Assembly (NCBI RefSeq): GCF_013694095.1
Contig: NZ_JACEFB010000003.1
Coordinates: 1 to 64,000 of the forward strand
Origin: Thermogemmata fonticola
GTDB lineage: Bacteria; Planctomycetota; Planctomycetia; Gemmatales; Gemmataceae
Reading direction: 5' to 3'
Length of the DNA stretch: 64,000 nt
Part shown: positions 8,781-17,291 of the stretch, in pieces
Position numbering within the stretch: position 1 is the first letter of the stretch
How the letters are laid out: each line of letters begins with the position of its first letter
Program-made: the position numbers and the translations under genes
The notes under the pieces: model-generated
Seen by the model: only the letters and a program-made list of their open reading frames with translations
Told to the model about the DNA's origin: nothing
Database searches by the model: none

Positions 8781-8975
8781 CAAACGAGACAAACTCCCCA
8801 GTCCACATACTGGCAATTCCCCATCTCATCTCATCCGACTGGGATGACCGGGTACTCTTCGGACTTCGATTTGACAGGACACGCTATGCTGAACATCATC
8901 GCACAATCGCAATTCCGACGGTCTCGAGGGTCCTCCCCGTCAGAAGGGTAGGCAGAGTGAAAGTAAGGATTAGCC

Positions 8976-9983
8976 CTACGACATCGCAGAGAGAGAGGAG
9001 ACGTTGGAAGGAGAAGTGGAGGAGAGGGAGGACTGCTGGGATTGGTCCATAAGGGCCAGTTTTCGCTTGAAGTACTCCAGGGTACGTTTGAGGCCTTCCT
9101 GTCGGGGAACGCAGGGTTGCCAGCCGAGGAGTTGCCGGGCACGGGTGATGTCCGGTCGGCGAACACGCGGGTCGTCCTGCGGCAGCGGCTGGAACACAAT
9201 GGGGCTGGAGGAACCAGCGAGCTGACGGATTTCCTCCGCGAACTGGAGGATGGAGATTTCTTCCGGGTTTCCGAGATTGACCGGTTCATGGAAGTCGGTG
9301 AAGAGAAGGCGGACAATCCCCTCGACCAGGTCCGAGATATAGCAGAAGGAGCGGGTTTGGGAGCCGTCGCCGTAAACCGTGATCGGCTGATTACGCAGCG
9401 CCTGGCACATGAAGTTGGGTAACGCCCGGCCATCGTTGAGGCGCATCCGCTCCCCATAGGTATTGAAAATGCGGACGATGTGAGTGTTGAGATTGTGCAC
9501 GCGGTGATAGGCCATTGTCATGGATTCGGCGAAGCGTTTGGCTTCGTCATAGACCCCGCGGACGCCAATCGGATTGACATTGCCCCAATAGGTCTCCTTC
9601 TGCGGGTGCTCCAGCGGATCGCCATACACTTCACTGGTACTGGCGAGGAGATAGCGAGCGTTGTGGGCTTTAGCGATCCCGAGGGTGTTGTGCGTGCCCA
9701 GAGAGCCGACCTTGAGAGTCTGAATGGGCAGCTCCAGATAGTCCGACGGGCTGGCCGGACTGGCAAAATGCAGGACGTTGTCGATCTTGACTGGGATTTT
9801 CAGCGGGTAGGAGATGTCGTGACCGATGATTTTGAAGCGGGGATGGCCAAGCAGGTGGGCGATGTTCTCCGGTGTGCCGGTGAGAAAATTGTCCACCGCG
9901 ATGACTTCGTGGCCCATCTCCAGGAACCGCTCGCAGAGATGGGAACCGATAAAGCCCGCTCCACCCGTGATGAGAGTCCGCAC
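8976..9983 (-). CDS. UDP-glucuronate decarboxylase (UDP-xylose synthase), SDR epimerase family
   Basis: 335 residues from a GTG start. Converts UDP-glucuronate to UDP-xylose with bound NAD, feeding surface polysaccharide synthesis. The Rossmann motif [10 protein letters not shown] is at residues 6-15, followed by TSEVYGDP, the catalytic YDEAK (YxxxK), and NTYGERM with NDGRALPNF, which is typical of the UXS subgroup as opposed to dTDP-glucose dehydratases. GTG at 9983 is preceded by GAGGAGGGACGCT, an excellent ribosome site, and places the Rossmann strand at the very N-terminus. A perfect TATAAT lies about 30 bases further up. The last 25 residues are Ser-rich and probably disordered. Confidence 0.92.
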   Translation of the reverse strand: MRTLITGGAGFIGSHLCERFLEMGHEVIAVDNFLTGTPENIAHLLGHPRFKIIGHDISYPLKIPVKIDNVLHFASPASPSDYLELPIQTLKVGSLGTHNTLGIAKAHNARYLLASTSEVYGDPLEHPQKETYWGNVNPIGVRGVYDEAKRFAESMTMAYHRVHNLNTHIVRIFNTYGERMRLNDGRALPNFMCQALRNQPITVYGDGSQTRSFCYISDLVEGIVRLLFTDFHEPVNLGNPEEISILQFAEEIRQLAGSSSPIVFQPLPQDDPRVRRPDITRARQLLGWQPCVPRQEGLKRTLEYFKRKLALMDQSQQSSLSSTSPSNVSSLSAMS

Positions 9984-10013
9984 AGCGTCCCTCCTCAGAT
10001 AGGATAAAGTCAC

Positions 10014-10042
10014 ATTATACTCCGCGAGGAATGGTTTAGCAG
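10014..10042 (-). promoter_or_regulatory. Promoter of the UDP-glucuronate decarboxylase gene
   Basis: Perfect TATAAT (10019-10014) on the minus strand, 17 bases from a weak -35 CTGCTA (10042-10037). The predicted transcript starts near 10007, giving a leader of about 24 bases that just includes the strong ribosome site of the GTG start at 9983. Confidence 0.55.
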
Positions 10043-10191
10043 AGTCAGAGATGGAGGCCGAAGGTGGGCCACTTTGCCCCCTCCGGCTTTACGAGTCCAG
10101 AGAGCGGAGTTAGGCTGATTATGGGAGAAACCGTCGTGGAAGGTGCTGCGTCCCCCGAATCCGTCCGAAGCCAATCAAAGGAGGGTGCGCC

Positions 10192-10404
10192 GTGGAGAAT
10201 CAACCGACCGCCGACATCCGCCAGACGCGAATTACCGAGTTCATGAAGCTGTTGCCGCTGACTGCCGAACTCGCGGGCTTGCCCAAGGGGGACCCCCAGC
10301 GGCCGTTTACGGTAGACCAACTGGAAGGCCGAGCGATGACGCTGCGCGCAGCTTACAAAGTCGCCCGGAACTTGCTGCGTGAGATCGCCGAACAGGGAGC
10401 TTAG
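10192..10404 (+). CDS. Small conserved-looking hypothetical protein
   Basis: 70 residues, soluble, probably helical, with several Leu/Arg-rich stretches (TRITEFMKLLPLTAELAGLP and TLRAAYKVARNLLREI). Starts with GTG at 10192, preceded by AAAGGAGGG, one of the best ribosome sites in the window, which makes it very likely a real gene despite its size. No catalytic or metal-binding motif is visible and I do not recognise a family. It converges with acpS, with 78 bp between the stops. Confidence 0.7.
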   Translation: MENQPTADIRQTRITEFMKLLPLTAELAGLPKGDPQRPFTVDQLEGRAMTLRAAYKVARNLLREIAEQGA

Positions 10405-10482
10405 GCAGTACTCCCTGGCTAATTCGGAATCAAAGGGTGGACCCAGGCGGTTTGCGAGTTGGTGTCGGCGAATCAGCCAGCG

Positions 10483-10908
10483 CTACAAATCCACGGTGGT
10501 ATCGTGCAGGGCAGCGGGAGGGGAACTTCCGCGCAGGGCCAACACCGTGGCCGTGGCAAAGGCCCGGCAGTAGGCTGCGGTCACGAGTAAATGGGCGATG
10601 CCCTGGTGTTCCATGTATTCGCGCGTCGCTCCTTGGGCCACTAGCCGCAAAGCCGCGATGGTGGACCCTTGAACCGCCAATTCCTTCCAGCGGCAAGTCC
10701 GCCGGCTCACCAAACCGATGGCCCGAAAGGCAGCTTCCTTGATAGCCCACAGAGCCGTGAAATACTCCGTGGTATGCTTCTGACCGTTACACCACGCGAT
10801 CTCCGCATCGGTGAACACTTGCTGGAGAAACAATTCCCCATGTTGATCGATCAACTCCCGGACCCGCACACACTCCAGCACTTGGGTACCGATCCCCGCA
10901 ATGTCCAT
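10483..10908 (-). CDS. acpS: Holo-[acyl-carrier-protein] synthase (AcpS-type phosphopantetheinyl transferase)
   Basis: 141 residues. Transfers 4'-phosphopantetheine from CoA to the Ser of acyl carrier protein. The N-terminal block GIGTQVLECVRV (5-16) and the second block WAIKEAAFRAIG (54-65) match the AcpS signature, with Glu58 of KEA retained. The Asp normally present in the first block (G-x-G-T-D) is Gln9 here, an unusual change at a magnesium ligand. The ATG at 10908 has GGGGGGAA upstream and gives the family N-terminus; the longer frame from 10941 would use TTG. About 20 C-terminal residues after LALRG look lineage-specific. Confidence 0.85.
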   Translation of the reverse strand: MDIAGIGTQVLECVRVRELIDQHGELFLQQVFTDAEIAWCNGQKHTTEYFTALWAIKEAAFRAIGLVSRRTCRWKELAVQGSTIAALRLVAQGATREYMEHQGIAHLLVTAAYCRAFATATVLALRGSSPPAALHDTTVDL

Positions 10909-11344
10909 GAGAAATTCCCCCCATTGATGCCTCCCCGACAACCGTGCTCATTCTCTGCCCGGTAATTCTCTGTCCTCTTTCAGTCCAATGTCGGATCATG
11001 GTCAGTCCCCCCTGTCTCCTTACCCCTCTTAGATTAGCTTCACGCGATCAAGGAAGTAAACAATACCCATAGGGAAGTAACCCGTGGGGTCCGTCGAGGA
11101 GAAGCTTCATCTCTGTTGGCCACCGTGCGTAGACGTAAGGCAAGGGTAGCGGAGTGCTGCGGTCAACGCAGGCATGGGTATGGGGCGATTCTCTCTGAGA
11201 GGCCCGACTGTTCCTCCGCAGGCGGAGCTACAAACATAGTCATAGCAACAGGTTGTGTACGGATTGTGCAACTAGTCACAAGGGGGCGTGGCTTTGGCAC
11301 GCCTGCTGCAACTTCCTGGCTTAGGGTGAGGAACCTCCCAAGAG

Positions 11345-11376
11345 CATCAAACAGAAAGGGGAGAGGCTGTTTGATG
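11345..11376. repeat. Stem-loop, 10-bp perfect inverted repeat (first of two)
   Basis: CATCAAACAG (11345-11354) pairs with CTGTTTGATG (11367-11376) over a 12-base loop AAAGGGGAGAGG. The outer arms AAGA and TCTT extend the stem past one bulged G. On the plus strand it is followed by TCTTCTC, not a convincing U-tract. Confidence 0.75.
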
Positions 11377-11403
11377 TCTTCTCAATCGGGTTTCTCACCA
11401 CGG

Positions 11404-11456
11404 ATCACCCGGGTTGTCCGACTGGTGGGGAGAGGCAGTTTGGACGCCCGGGTGAT
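11404..11456. repeat. Stem-loop, 10-bp perfect inverted repeat (second of two)
   Basis: ATCACCCGGG (11404-11413) pairs with CCCGGGTGAT (11447-11456); the inner arms TGTCC and GGAC(G) extend it. The loop contains GGGGAGAGGCAGTTTGG, closely matching GGGGAGAGGCTGTTTGATG in the preceding stem-loop, and both are followed by a pyrimidine-rich stretch. The pair looks like a duplicated structured element. Confidence 0.7.
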
Positions 11457-11655
11457 ATCTTTTCCGCTTGGGGGAATCTGAAACGGTTTCCTCCTGTTGC
11501 CTGTCCGGTGACTGCTCGACGTACTCGCCGGGATCGGACGCTCCGTTCTTCGCCGGGATTTGACTCTTTTTTCTTTTGCTCTTCCACAGCGCCGAATAGA
11601 CTAGGTTTGCCCGTAAAGTTTCAGGCATGGCGCAGTTTCCACGGAGGTTTCCCGT

Positions 11656-13260
11656 ATGCTGAGCAAGGCTGAACTGGCCGCTGCCATCCGGCAAGAGGGT
11701 GGAATGAGCCGGCGGTTATTCCTGCGCTGGAGTGCGGCACTGGCTGCACTACCCGTGGTGGCCCGGCAGGTCGAGGGCAGGCAGCAAAGCCGTCCGCGGT
11801 TTGTGGATGCCCCCTTCAGCTTGGGCGTGGCCAGTGGCGATCCCGATGAGAGCAGTTTCGTCATTTGGACCCGGCTGGCACCGCGACCTCTGGAACCGCA
11901 GGGCGGAATGCCCGCGGAAAAAATCGAGGTCCGTTGGGAAGTTGCCGAAGACGAGGGGATGAAGAAGATCGTCCGACAAGGTACGGCGTTGGCCACACCC
12001 CAACTAGCCCATGCGGTGCATGTGGTCGTCCCCGGTTTGTCCCCGGATCGTTGGTATTATTACCGCTTCCACAGCGGGGATGCAACCAGCCCGGTGGGCC
12101 GGGCACGCACCACTCCTCCGCGTTCCAGTTTACCCCAACGCCTCCGCTTTGCCTTCGCTTCCTGCCAGCATTACGAACAAGGCCTATACACCGCCTACGA
12201 ACACATGGCCCAGGATGATCTCGACCTGGTCTTTCACCTCGGCGACTACATCTATGAGGGACCGGCCAGTGTCAAAGGGGTGCGCAAGCACGCGGGACCT
12301 GCGAAAACCCGCTTGCAGACCCTGGAAGACTATCGGATTCGGCACGCTCAATACCGCAGCGATCCTTTACTGCATGGGATGCATGCCCGATGTCCGTGGG
12401 TGGTCACGTGGGACGATCATGAATTCGACAACAACTACGCAAACGACATTTCCGAAGTCCCCAATACAGACCCTGTGGAGTTCCTCTGGCGCCGGACCAA
12501 CGCCTACCAGGCTTATTACGAGCACATGCCCCTGCGTCCGACGTCGATCCCTCGCGGCCCAGATATGCAACTGTACCGCACGATCCACTTCGGGCGGTTG
12601 GCTGCCTTCCAGGTCCTGGACACCCGGCAATACCGCACAGATCAACCCAACGGCGACCGCCTGTCTCCCCTGGATGTGGATGCTCTCAATCCCCGCAATA
12701 CCCTCTTGGGGCGCCAGCAGCGTGGGTGGCTGCTGTCCCAATTGTTACAATCCCAGGCGACCTGGAACGTCTTGGCCCAACAAGTCATGATGGCGATGGT
12801 CGATGTGGACATTACAGAAGGTAAGGGATATTCGATGGATCAATGGCCAGGATATGCCTACGAACGGATGCAACTCCTGCGTTGGATCGCCGACCGTCGG
12901 ATTTCTAACCCGATCGTGCTGACGGGGGACATTCATCTTCACTGGTGCAACGAACTGCGCGTCGATGACCGCAAGCCGGAACAGCCGGTGGTGGCTGTCG
13001 AATTTGTCGGCTCGTCCATTTCGTCCGGCGGGAACTCCCGGCCGGCTAAGGAGCAGGAGTACACCGAATCCCTCAAGGCTCAGAATCCCTGCGTGAAGTT
13101 CTTCAACTCCCAGCGGGGTTACGTGCGCTGCGAGGTCACTCCCCAAACCTGGCAGAGCGATTATGTGGTGATCGAGGATGTCCTCAAGCCCGGCTCTCCG
13201 GCGGTTGTGAAAGGGAAATTCGTCGTCGAATCCGGCCAGCCCGGCGTGAAAGCGGGGTAA
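11656..13260 (+). CDS. phoD: Alkaline phosphatase D (PhoD family), Tat-exported
   Basis: 534 residues. Phosphodiesterase/monoesterase of the calcium/iron-dependent PhoD type acting outside the cytoplasmic membrane. MSRRLFLRW at residues 17-25 is a twin-arginine motif before a hydrophobic stretch. The N-terminal PhoD_N domain (about 48-145) includes FSLGVASGDPDESSFVIWTRL. The metallophosphatase core follows: FASCQHYEQG, HLGDYIYEG, TWDDHEFDNNY and VLTGDIHLHWCNEL, supplying the Asp/Asn/His metal ligands. The C-terminus NSQRGYVRCEVTPQTW is typical of PhoD. It stands alone between long upstream DNA and the convergent yebC. No Pho box could be recognised by eye. Confidence 0.94.
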   Translation: MLSKAELAAAIRQEGGMSRRLFLRWSAALAALPVVARQVEGRQQSRPRFVDAPFSLGVASGDPDESSFVIWTRLAPRPLEPQGGMPAEKIEVRWEVAEDEGMKKIVRQGTALATPQLAHAVHVVVPGLSPDRWYYYRFHSGDATSPVGRARTTPPRSSLPQRLRFAFASCQHYEQGLYTAYEHMAQDDLDLVFHLGDYIYEGPASVKGVRKHAGPAKTRLQTLEDYRIRHAQYRSDPLLHGMHARCPWVVTWDDHEFDNNYANDISEVPNTDPVEFLWRRTNAYQAYYEHMPLRPTSIPRGPDMQLYRTIHFGRLAAFQVLDTRQYRTDQPNGDRLSPLDVDALNPRNTLLGRQQRGWLLSQLLQSQATWNVLAQQVMMAMVDVDITEGKGYSMDQWPGYAYERMQLLRWIADRRISNPIVLTGDIHLHWCNELRVDDRKPEQPVVAVEFVGSSISSGGNSRPAKEQEYTESLKAQNPCVKFFNSQRGYVRCEVTPQTWQSDYVVIEDVLKPGSPAVVKGKFVVESGQPGVKAG

Positions 13261-13371
13261 AGATTCGGCGGCTCACCAGGACCTGTGATGTCCTTGTACA
13301 CTGCCGCAGTCTTTGGGCGTGACACGTGAGAATCGCCGGTGCCACTCCAGTAGGAGGAATGAGATCGCCTC

Positions 13372-14115
13372 TCATTCCTCCGTCATTTCCGGAGTGATCG
13401 AGGCATCGGTGTAAACATTTTGCACGTCATCGTGATCTTCGAGAGCCTGAAGGAACTTAACGAGGCGTTTGCCGGTCTCCAGGTCTAGCTCTTTTTGCAT
13501 CTTGGGCAGGTATTTGACTTCTGCCTCCATCGTTTCGACCTGAGCAGCTCGGAGAGCTTCCAGGACGGCGGAAAACCGCGAGGGATCGCAGGTGATCTCG
13601 AAGGTGTCTCCTTCGCGATGCAAATCGTCCGCGCCGGCCTCCAAGGCAATGGCCAGGAGCTGGTCTTCATCCGGGTATTTGTGGGCGTCGATAGCAAAGA
13701 AGCCTTTACGGTCGAACATATAGGCGACGCAGCCGGGGTTGCCGAGGCTGCCCCCAGCCCGTTCAAAGAGTTTGCGGATTTCGCTGCTCGTGCGATTGCG
13801 GTTGTCCGTCGTGGCCTCGATGAGGATCGCCGCACCGCCCGGTCCGTACCCCTCATAGAGGACTTCATCGTAGGTAACGTCTTCCAACTCTCCCGTGCCG
13901 CGCTTGATGGCCCGCTCGATGTTTTCCTTGGGCATGGAAACGGCGCGGGCTTTTTCGATGGCATAACGCAGCTTGAGATTGGTTTCCGGATCGCCTCCCC
14001 CGGCACGAGCAGCAATGATGATATAGCGGCTGAGCTTGCTGAAGAGCTTGCCACGCTTAGCGTCCACCACGCTCTTCTTGCGAGCAATGTTGGCCCAATG
14101 ACTATGACCGGCCAT
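13372..14115 (-). CDS. yebC: YebC/PmpR (TACO1) family translation/transcription factor
   Basis: 247 residues, the usual family size. The highly conserved N-terminus MAGHSHWANIARKKSVVDAKRGKLFSKL places the start with certainty. Further family blocks are NLKLRYAIEKARAVSMPKENIERAIKRGTGE, YEGYGPGGAAILIE, DNRNRT and the C-terminal LVKFLQALEDHDDVQNVYTD. YebC proteins have been described as DNA-binding regulators, and more recently as ribosome-associated factors that relieve stalling at proline-rich stretches. AGGACAGGA lies before the ATG. The next same-strand gene upstream is 230 bp away, so it is probably its own unit. Confidence 0.97.
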   Translation of the reverse strand: MAGHSHWANIARKKSVVDAKRGKLFSKLSRYIIIAARAGGGDPETNLKLRYAIEKARAVSMPKENIERAIKRGTGELEDVTYDEVLYEGYGPGGAAILIEATTDNRNRTSSEIRKLFERAGGSLGNPGCVAYMFDRKGFFAIDAHKYPDEDQLLAIALEAGADDLHREGDTFEITCDPSRFSAVLEALRAAQVETMEAEVKYLPKMQKELDLETGKRLVKFLQALEDHDDVQNVYTDASITPEMTEE

Positions 14116-14345
14116 ATTCCTGTCCTCTCACCTCATCCTCTCGGCTGTTCTCTGCATAGGGCAGTATAGCAGGCGGACGAACGACCGGCGTAGGGGAAGC
14201 AGGCTGCCCACCTCGAAAAGGGGCTGTAAAGTAGGACGAAACGACGTCAATAAGCCGAGATGAGTCGGTGTCCTCACACAAGCCGAAGGGGGTGATTATT
14301 CCCGGAACGTCAGGGGAAATGTGGATCATCCGCCTGCGATGGGGG

Positions 14346-15134
14346 TTACCAATGCATCACGAAGCCGCCGTCCACATTGAGAGTCTGTCCGGTGATATTG
14401 GCGGCTCGGTCGCTGGCGAGGAAGACGGCCAGAGCGGCGACATCTTCCGGCGTCTGCCACCGATTCAAGGGAATGAGCCGGGCGATTTTCGCCGCCGCCC
14501 AGGTTTCGTAATCTTGCCAGGTTTCGGGCGATTGTTGAGCGGCCCAGGCTTGCCAGACCGAGCGGTTCAACGGGGTACGGACCATCCCCGGACAGATGGT
14601 ATTCACCCGCACGTTGTACGGTGCCAGGTCCTTGGCCGCACATTGGGCAAAGTTGATCAATGCCGCTTTGGAGGCACTGTAAGGCGGATCGGTTTGCGAA
14701 CCAATCTGTCCCGCGACGGAAGCAAGGAACAACATGGTTCCACGCCGTTGCTGGGACAAAAGCGGGCCGAAGGCATGGGCCACGTGAACCGCACCGAGGA
14801 GATTCACGCGCCAGACACGCTCCCAATCCGCCGGTTCCAGATTCCAGTAAGGGAAGCCGTACTTGCCCGACCCCACGGCCGCCGCGTAAATCACGTGATC
14901 CACACGTCCCAACCGTGGCGGAAGCTCCCTTGCGGCGGCCTGAATGGCGGCGTAGTCCGTCACGTCCGCTCGGACAGCGACCGGACCCTCAAACCCGGAG
15001 AGGGCAGGCACGGGGGCAATGTCGATCACCGCCACACGGGCCTGTTCCTGGGCAAAAGCCTCCACCATTGCCCAACCGATCCCGCTAGCACCCCCTACAA
15101 TCACCACACCCTGATCTTGCAAGCCGAGTTCCAC
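14346..15134 (-). CDS. Short-chain dehydrogenase/reductase (FabG-like)
   Basis: 262 residues, classical SDR. The nucleotide-binding motif GGASGIG occurs at about 14-20, the second block is IYAAAV where most have NNAG, the catalytic Ser is in FLASVAG, and YSASK supplies Tyr and Lys. DGGFVMHW forms the typical C-terminus. The acidic VAVIDI after the second strand favours NAD over NADP. Start is GTG at 15134 with AGGA close upstream. The substrate cannot be told from sequence; the neighbours give no pathway. Confidence 0.9.
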   Translation of the reverse strand: MELGLQDQGVVIVGGASGIGWAMVEAFAQEQARVAVIDIAPVPALSGFEGPVAVRADVTDYAAIQAAARELPPRLGRVDHVIYAAAVGSGKYGFPYWNLEPADWERVWRVNLLGAVHVAHAFGPLLSQQRRGTMLFLASVAGQIGSQTDPPYSASKAALINFAQCAAKDLAPYNVRVNTICPGMVRTPLNRSVWQAWAAQQSPETWQDYETWAAAKIARLIPLNRWQTPEDVAALAVFLASDRAANITGQTLNVDGGFVMHW

Positions 15135-15449
15135 AGAATCCTGCCTTTCCCCCTCGGATTGTTAACGCGGACACAACCGGTTTGCCATACGGATGCTACC
15201 GCATTGTTGGGACAGCGATCTCATCCGCTCCGTCCGCCCCCGCATGTCGCGGCAGAGTGAATCGCTGGAAAGCGCCGGTGCCCGTCTCCACTCAATGGTT
15301 TCGTTCGTAGCGATTGCACCAAATAACACGATTGCGCAAGAACTACAAATCGACCCCAATCTTATGGGAGGTCGCACGGGATTGCAATCGCCGCAGCAAG
15401 GCCCATACTAAACTCTGGGGAAGTTCTAAAGGCAATACCGAGTGCAAAA
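15135..15449. other. Divergent intergenic region, 315 bp
   Basis: Lies between the SDR gene (minus) and the papain-like gene (plus). Both promoters should be here, but no pair of good hexamers stands out and no strong palindrome was seen. Confidence 0.5.
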
Positions 15450-16502
15450 ATGCTAACGAATGTATGGTGGGCTACCGTGATAACGGTAGGACATGTCATT
15501 GCGCCTGCGAATGGCAATTCTCATGGCACGATGGCGGACGCCCCTTACGGCTTCCTGTATGCTCCGGCGTTCAGCCTGCATGCAGAATTACGCTATCCCG
15601 CGAGCCGCTACACACCGCAAGCGGGAGATGTTCTCCTGATGAGCGACACGGATTGTTTCTGGACTTTGATGTATCGCTTGGCTTTCACCGGAGCGCCGGG
15701 CCACGCGGGGTTGGTCGTACCCTTACCCGATGGCCGTCTGGGTGTACTGGAGGCCGGTTACAATGAGACACTTTGGACGCGCATCACCCCTCTGGCGGAG
15801 CGATTGCGGGAATATCCTGGGATGATCTGGGTCCGGCGCCGATGCATTCCGCTCACCCCCCAGCAACAATACCGCTTGATGGAATTCGCCCTCGCCGCTG
15901 CCGACAAGCCGTATGCTTCGGTGCGTGTCGCCCTGCAAGTCACTCCGTTGCGCACCCGCGGGCCGTTGCGGACGTTCGTCATGGGCCGTCCCCGCGGTCC
16001 TGGGCGGCGATACCAGTGTGCTGAGGCTGTCGTCGAAGCTCTGGTCTACGCCGGCCTGCGCGATCCCCGCACCGCCCGCCCCTCGGCCACTTATCCTCAG
16101 GACCTGTTCTACGATCGTTCGTGGAACCGCTATCTGGATCGCCATCCTCCGCTCGGCGAAGACTGGGAACCTCCCGCCCTTTGGACGCCGGTCTTGGGGT
16201 GGGCTTTGAAAGGCAGGACCCGTGCTGCCTTGATCGCTTCTGGCATCTTACCAAGCAGCGACACTAAACCCTTGGGAAATGCTACGGAATCAGCGAATGC
16301 TTTGGAGTCCAGCGGGGGTTCCAGGACTCTCTCCGGGCGGGTCGACGGCATCCAACCATGCGCGGGCAGCAGCGAACCAGTGCCGGTCCAGGGTTGCGTT
16401 CTCCTGGTGGGTCGTAAAACGCAGGCGATCACATACGTCGAGCAACCGCTGAAGCATGTCGGTGTGTTCGATCGGCCACCCCGCTTGGGCCGCCGCCGCT
16501 AG
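15450..16502 (+). CDS. Permuted papain-like (NlpC/P60, YiiX-type) amidase or peptidase, probable exported protein
   Basis: 350 residues. A signal-like N-terminus (WWATVITVGHVIAPANG) is followed by the circularly permuted order of the NlpC/P60 superfamily: QAGDVLLMSDTD, then His in GAPGHAGLVV (about residue 88), and later Cys in RYQCAEAVVEAL (about residue 190). In permuted members the His precedes the Cys, as here. Such proteins cleave peptidoglycan peptides or acyl bonds; the actual substrate is unknown. No Shine-Dalgarno precedes ATG 15450. The last 70 residues read through the 3' end of the opposite-strand BatD-like gene, an overlap of 213 bp, and have no recognisable domain. Confidence 0.75.
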   Translation: MLTNVWWATVITVGHVIAPANGNSHGTMADAPYGFLYAPAFSLHAELRYPASRYTPQAGDVLLMSDTDCFWTLMYRLAFTGAPGHAGLVVPLPDGRLGVLEAGYNETLWTRITPLAERLREYPGMIWVRRRCIPLTPQQQYRLMEFALAAADKPYASVRVALQVTPLRTRGPLRTFVMGRPRGPGRRYQCAEAVVEALVYAGLRDPRTARPSATYPQDLFYDRSWNRYLDRHPPLGEDWEPPALWTPVLGWALKGRTRAALIASGILPSSDTKPLGNATESANALESSGGSRTLSGRVDGIQPCAGSSEPVPVQGCVLLVGRKTQAITYVEQPLKHVGVFDRPPRLGRRR

Positions 16503-17291
16503 CACCTCTGCCGTCGTCCAGCAGCGTGCAGGCCACCCCCAGCGCCGTTCCAGGTATTCCCGCACGATCCCGGCCATCTCATCTGCCAGCATCCGTTGAT
16601 CGCAATCCGCCGTTAAGCCGCCGTCCCTCAGAGATTGCAGTTTCGCTTCCCATTTTTCCCACTGCTTCAAGGCCCATTGCCGGGGTGTGGGCGTTTCCGG
16701 TCGTCGCTGGCACTGCCAGAGTACCACTGCTGCCCCCAGCAGAGCCAGCCATGTCCAAAACACACCCAGCCAGCCCAAGCGAGCACTGCTTTCTTCCACT
16801 GCTGGCTCGGCTTCGATTTCCTCCGGTGCTGGCGCGATAGGGCGAATCGGACTTTTTCCCGCCTGGACATGGGTCCGCACGTCCGCCTCGAAAACCGGTC
16901 CATCGTACTCCTGCTCATTCACCCGCAATGCCGCAAACGCCACCATCTGGCCAGCCCCGGCCACATACGGCTCCAAACGGAAGCGCTGGAGCCACCGTTC
17001 CCGTCCCGCCGCGCTCTCTTCCTGCCGAGATGGACCCAGAGGAGTGATTCCCCAATCGCGCTGACTAGCCGGTGTCAACCACTGCGGCGGTGTTTGCACA
17101 CGCAAAGGTGCCGGTCCTTCGACCGCTAACTCGACTTCGATGCGATCCGATAGAAACAAGCTGGCCCGCGGCGGATGAAGAGTAATCGCCACACCATCCT
17201 GGCCGCAGGTCTTGCCCAAGAAACCAAGCAGCAACCCGACGACGCTGAGTGGTAGCCACCAAGCCGGATGGCGCCTAGCTGTTCCAGTCAT
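16290..17291 (-). CDS. BatD-like membrane protein (partner of the DUF58 protein)
   Basis: 333 residues. Signal/first helix at about 12-28 ending near CGQ, an outer beta-rich domain (about 30-140) with PPRASLFLSDRIEVELAVEG, resembling the oxygen-tolerance BatD repeat, one membrane helix (about 176-193, VFWTWLALLGAAVVLW) and a cytoplasmic helical domain (220-320) with EMAGIVREYLERRWG, like the DUF4381/BatD tail. It overlaps the DUF58 gene by 4 bp, so the two are translationally coupled. Together they resemble half of a MoxR/Bat chaperone-type cluster. Its 3' end overlaps the papain-like gene by 213 bp. Confidence 0.75.
   Translation of the reverse strand: MTGTARRHPAWWLPLSVVGLLLGFLGKTCGQDGVAITLHPPRASLFLSDRIEVELAVEGPAPLRVQTPPQWLTPASQRDWGITPLGPSRQEESAAGRERWLQRFRLEPYVAGAGQMVAFAALRVNEQEYDGPVFEADVRTHVQAGKSPIRPIAPAPEEIEAEPAVEESSARLGWLGVFWTWLALLGAAVVLWQCQRRPETPTPRQWALKQWEKWEAKLQSLRDGGLTADCDQRMLADEMAGIVREYLERRWGWPARCWTTAEVLAAAAQAGWPIEHTDMLQRLLDVCDRLRFTTHQENATLDRHWFAAARAWLDAVDPPGESPGTPAGLQSIR

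Larger units (their letters stand above)
10909..11655. other. Long divergent intergenic region, 747 bp
   Basis: Separates acpS (minus) from phoD (plus). No convincing gene: the open frames here lack ribosome sites and resemble nothing known. It contains two stem-loops at 11345-11376 and 11404-11456 whose loops and 3' arms share related sequence. A TTGACT at about 11561 has no suitably spaced -10. The region is unusually long for this gene-dense window and could hold a regulatory leader or a small RNA. Confidence 0.5.

Noticed and set aside
11116-11481. 121-codon open frame in the acpS-phoD intergenic region
   Set aside because: No ribosome site, odd composition, and it crosses both stem-loops; treated as non-coding.
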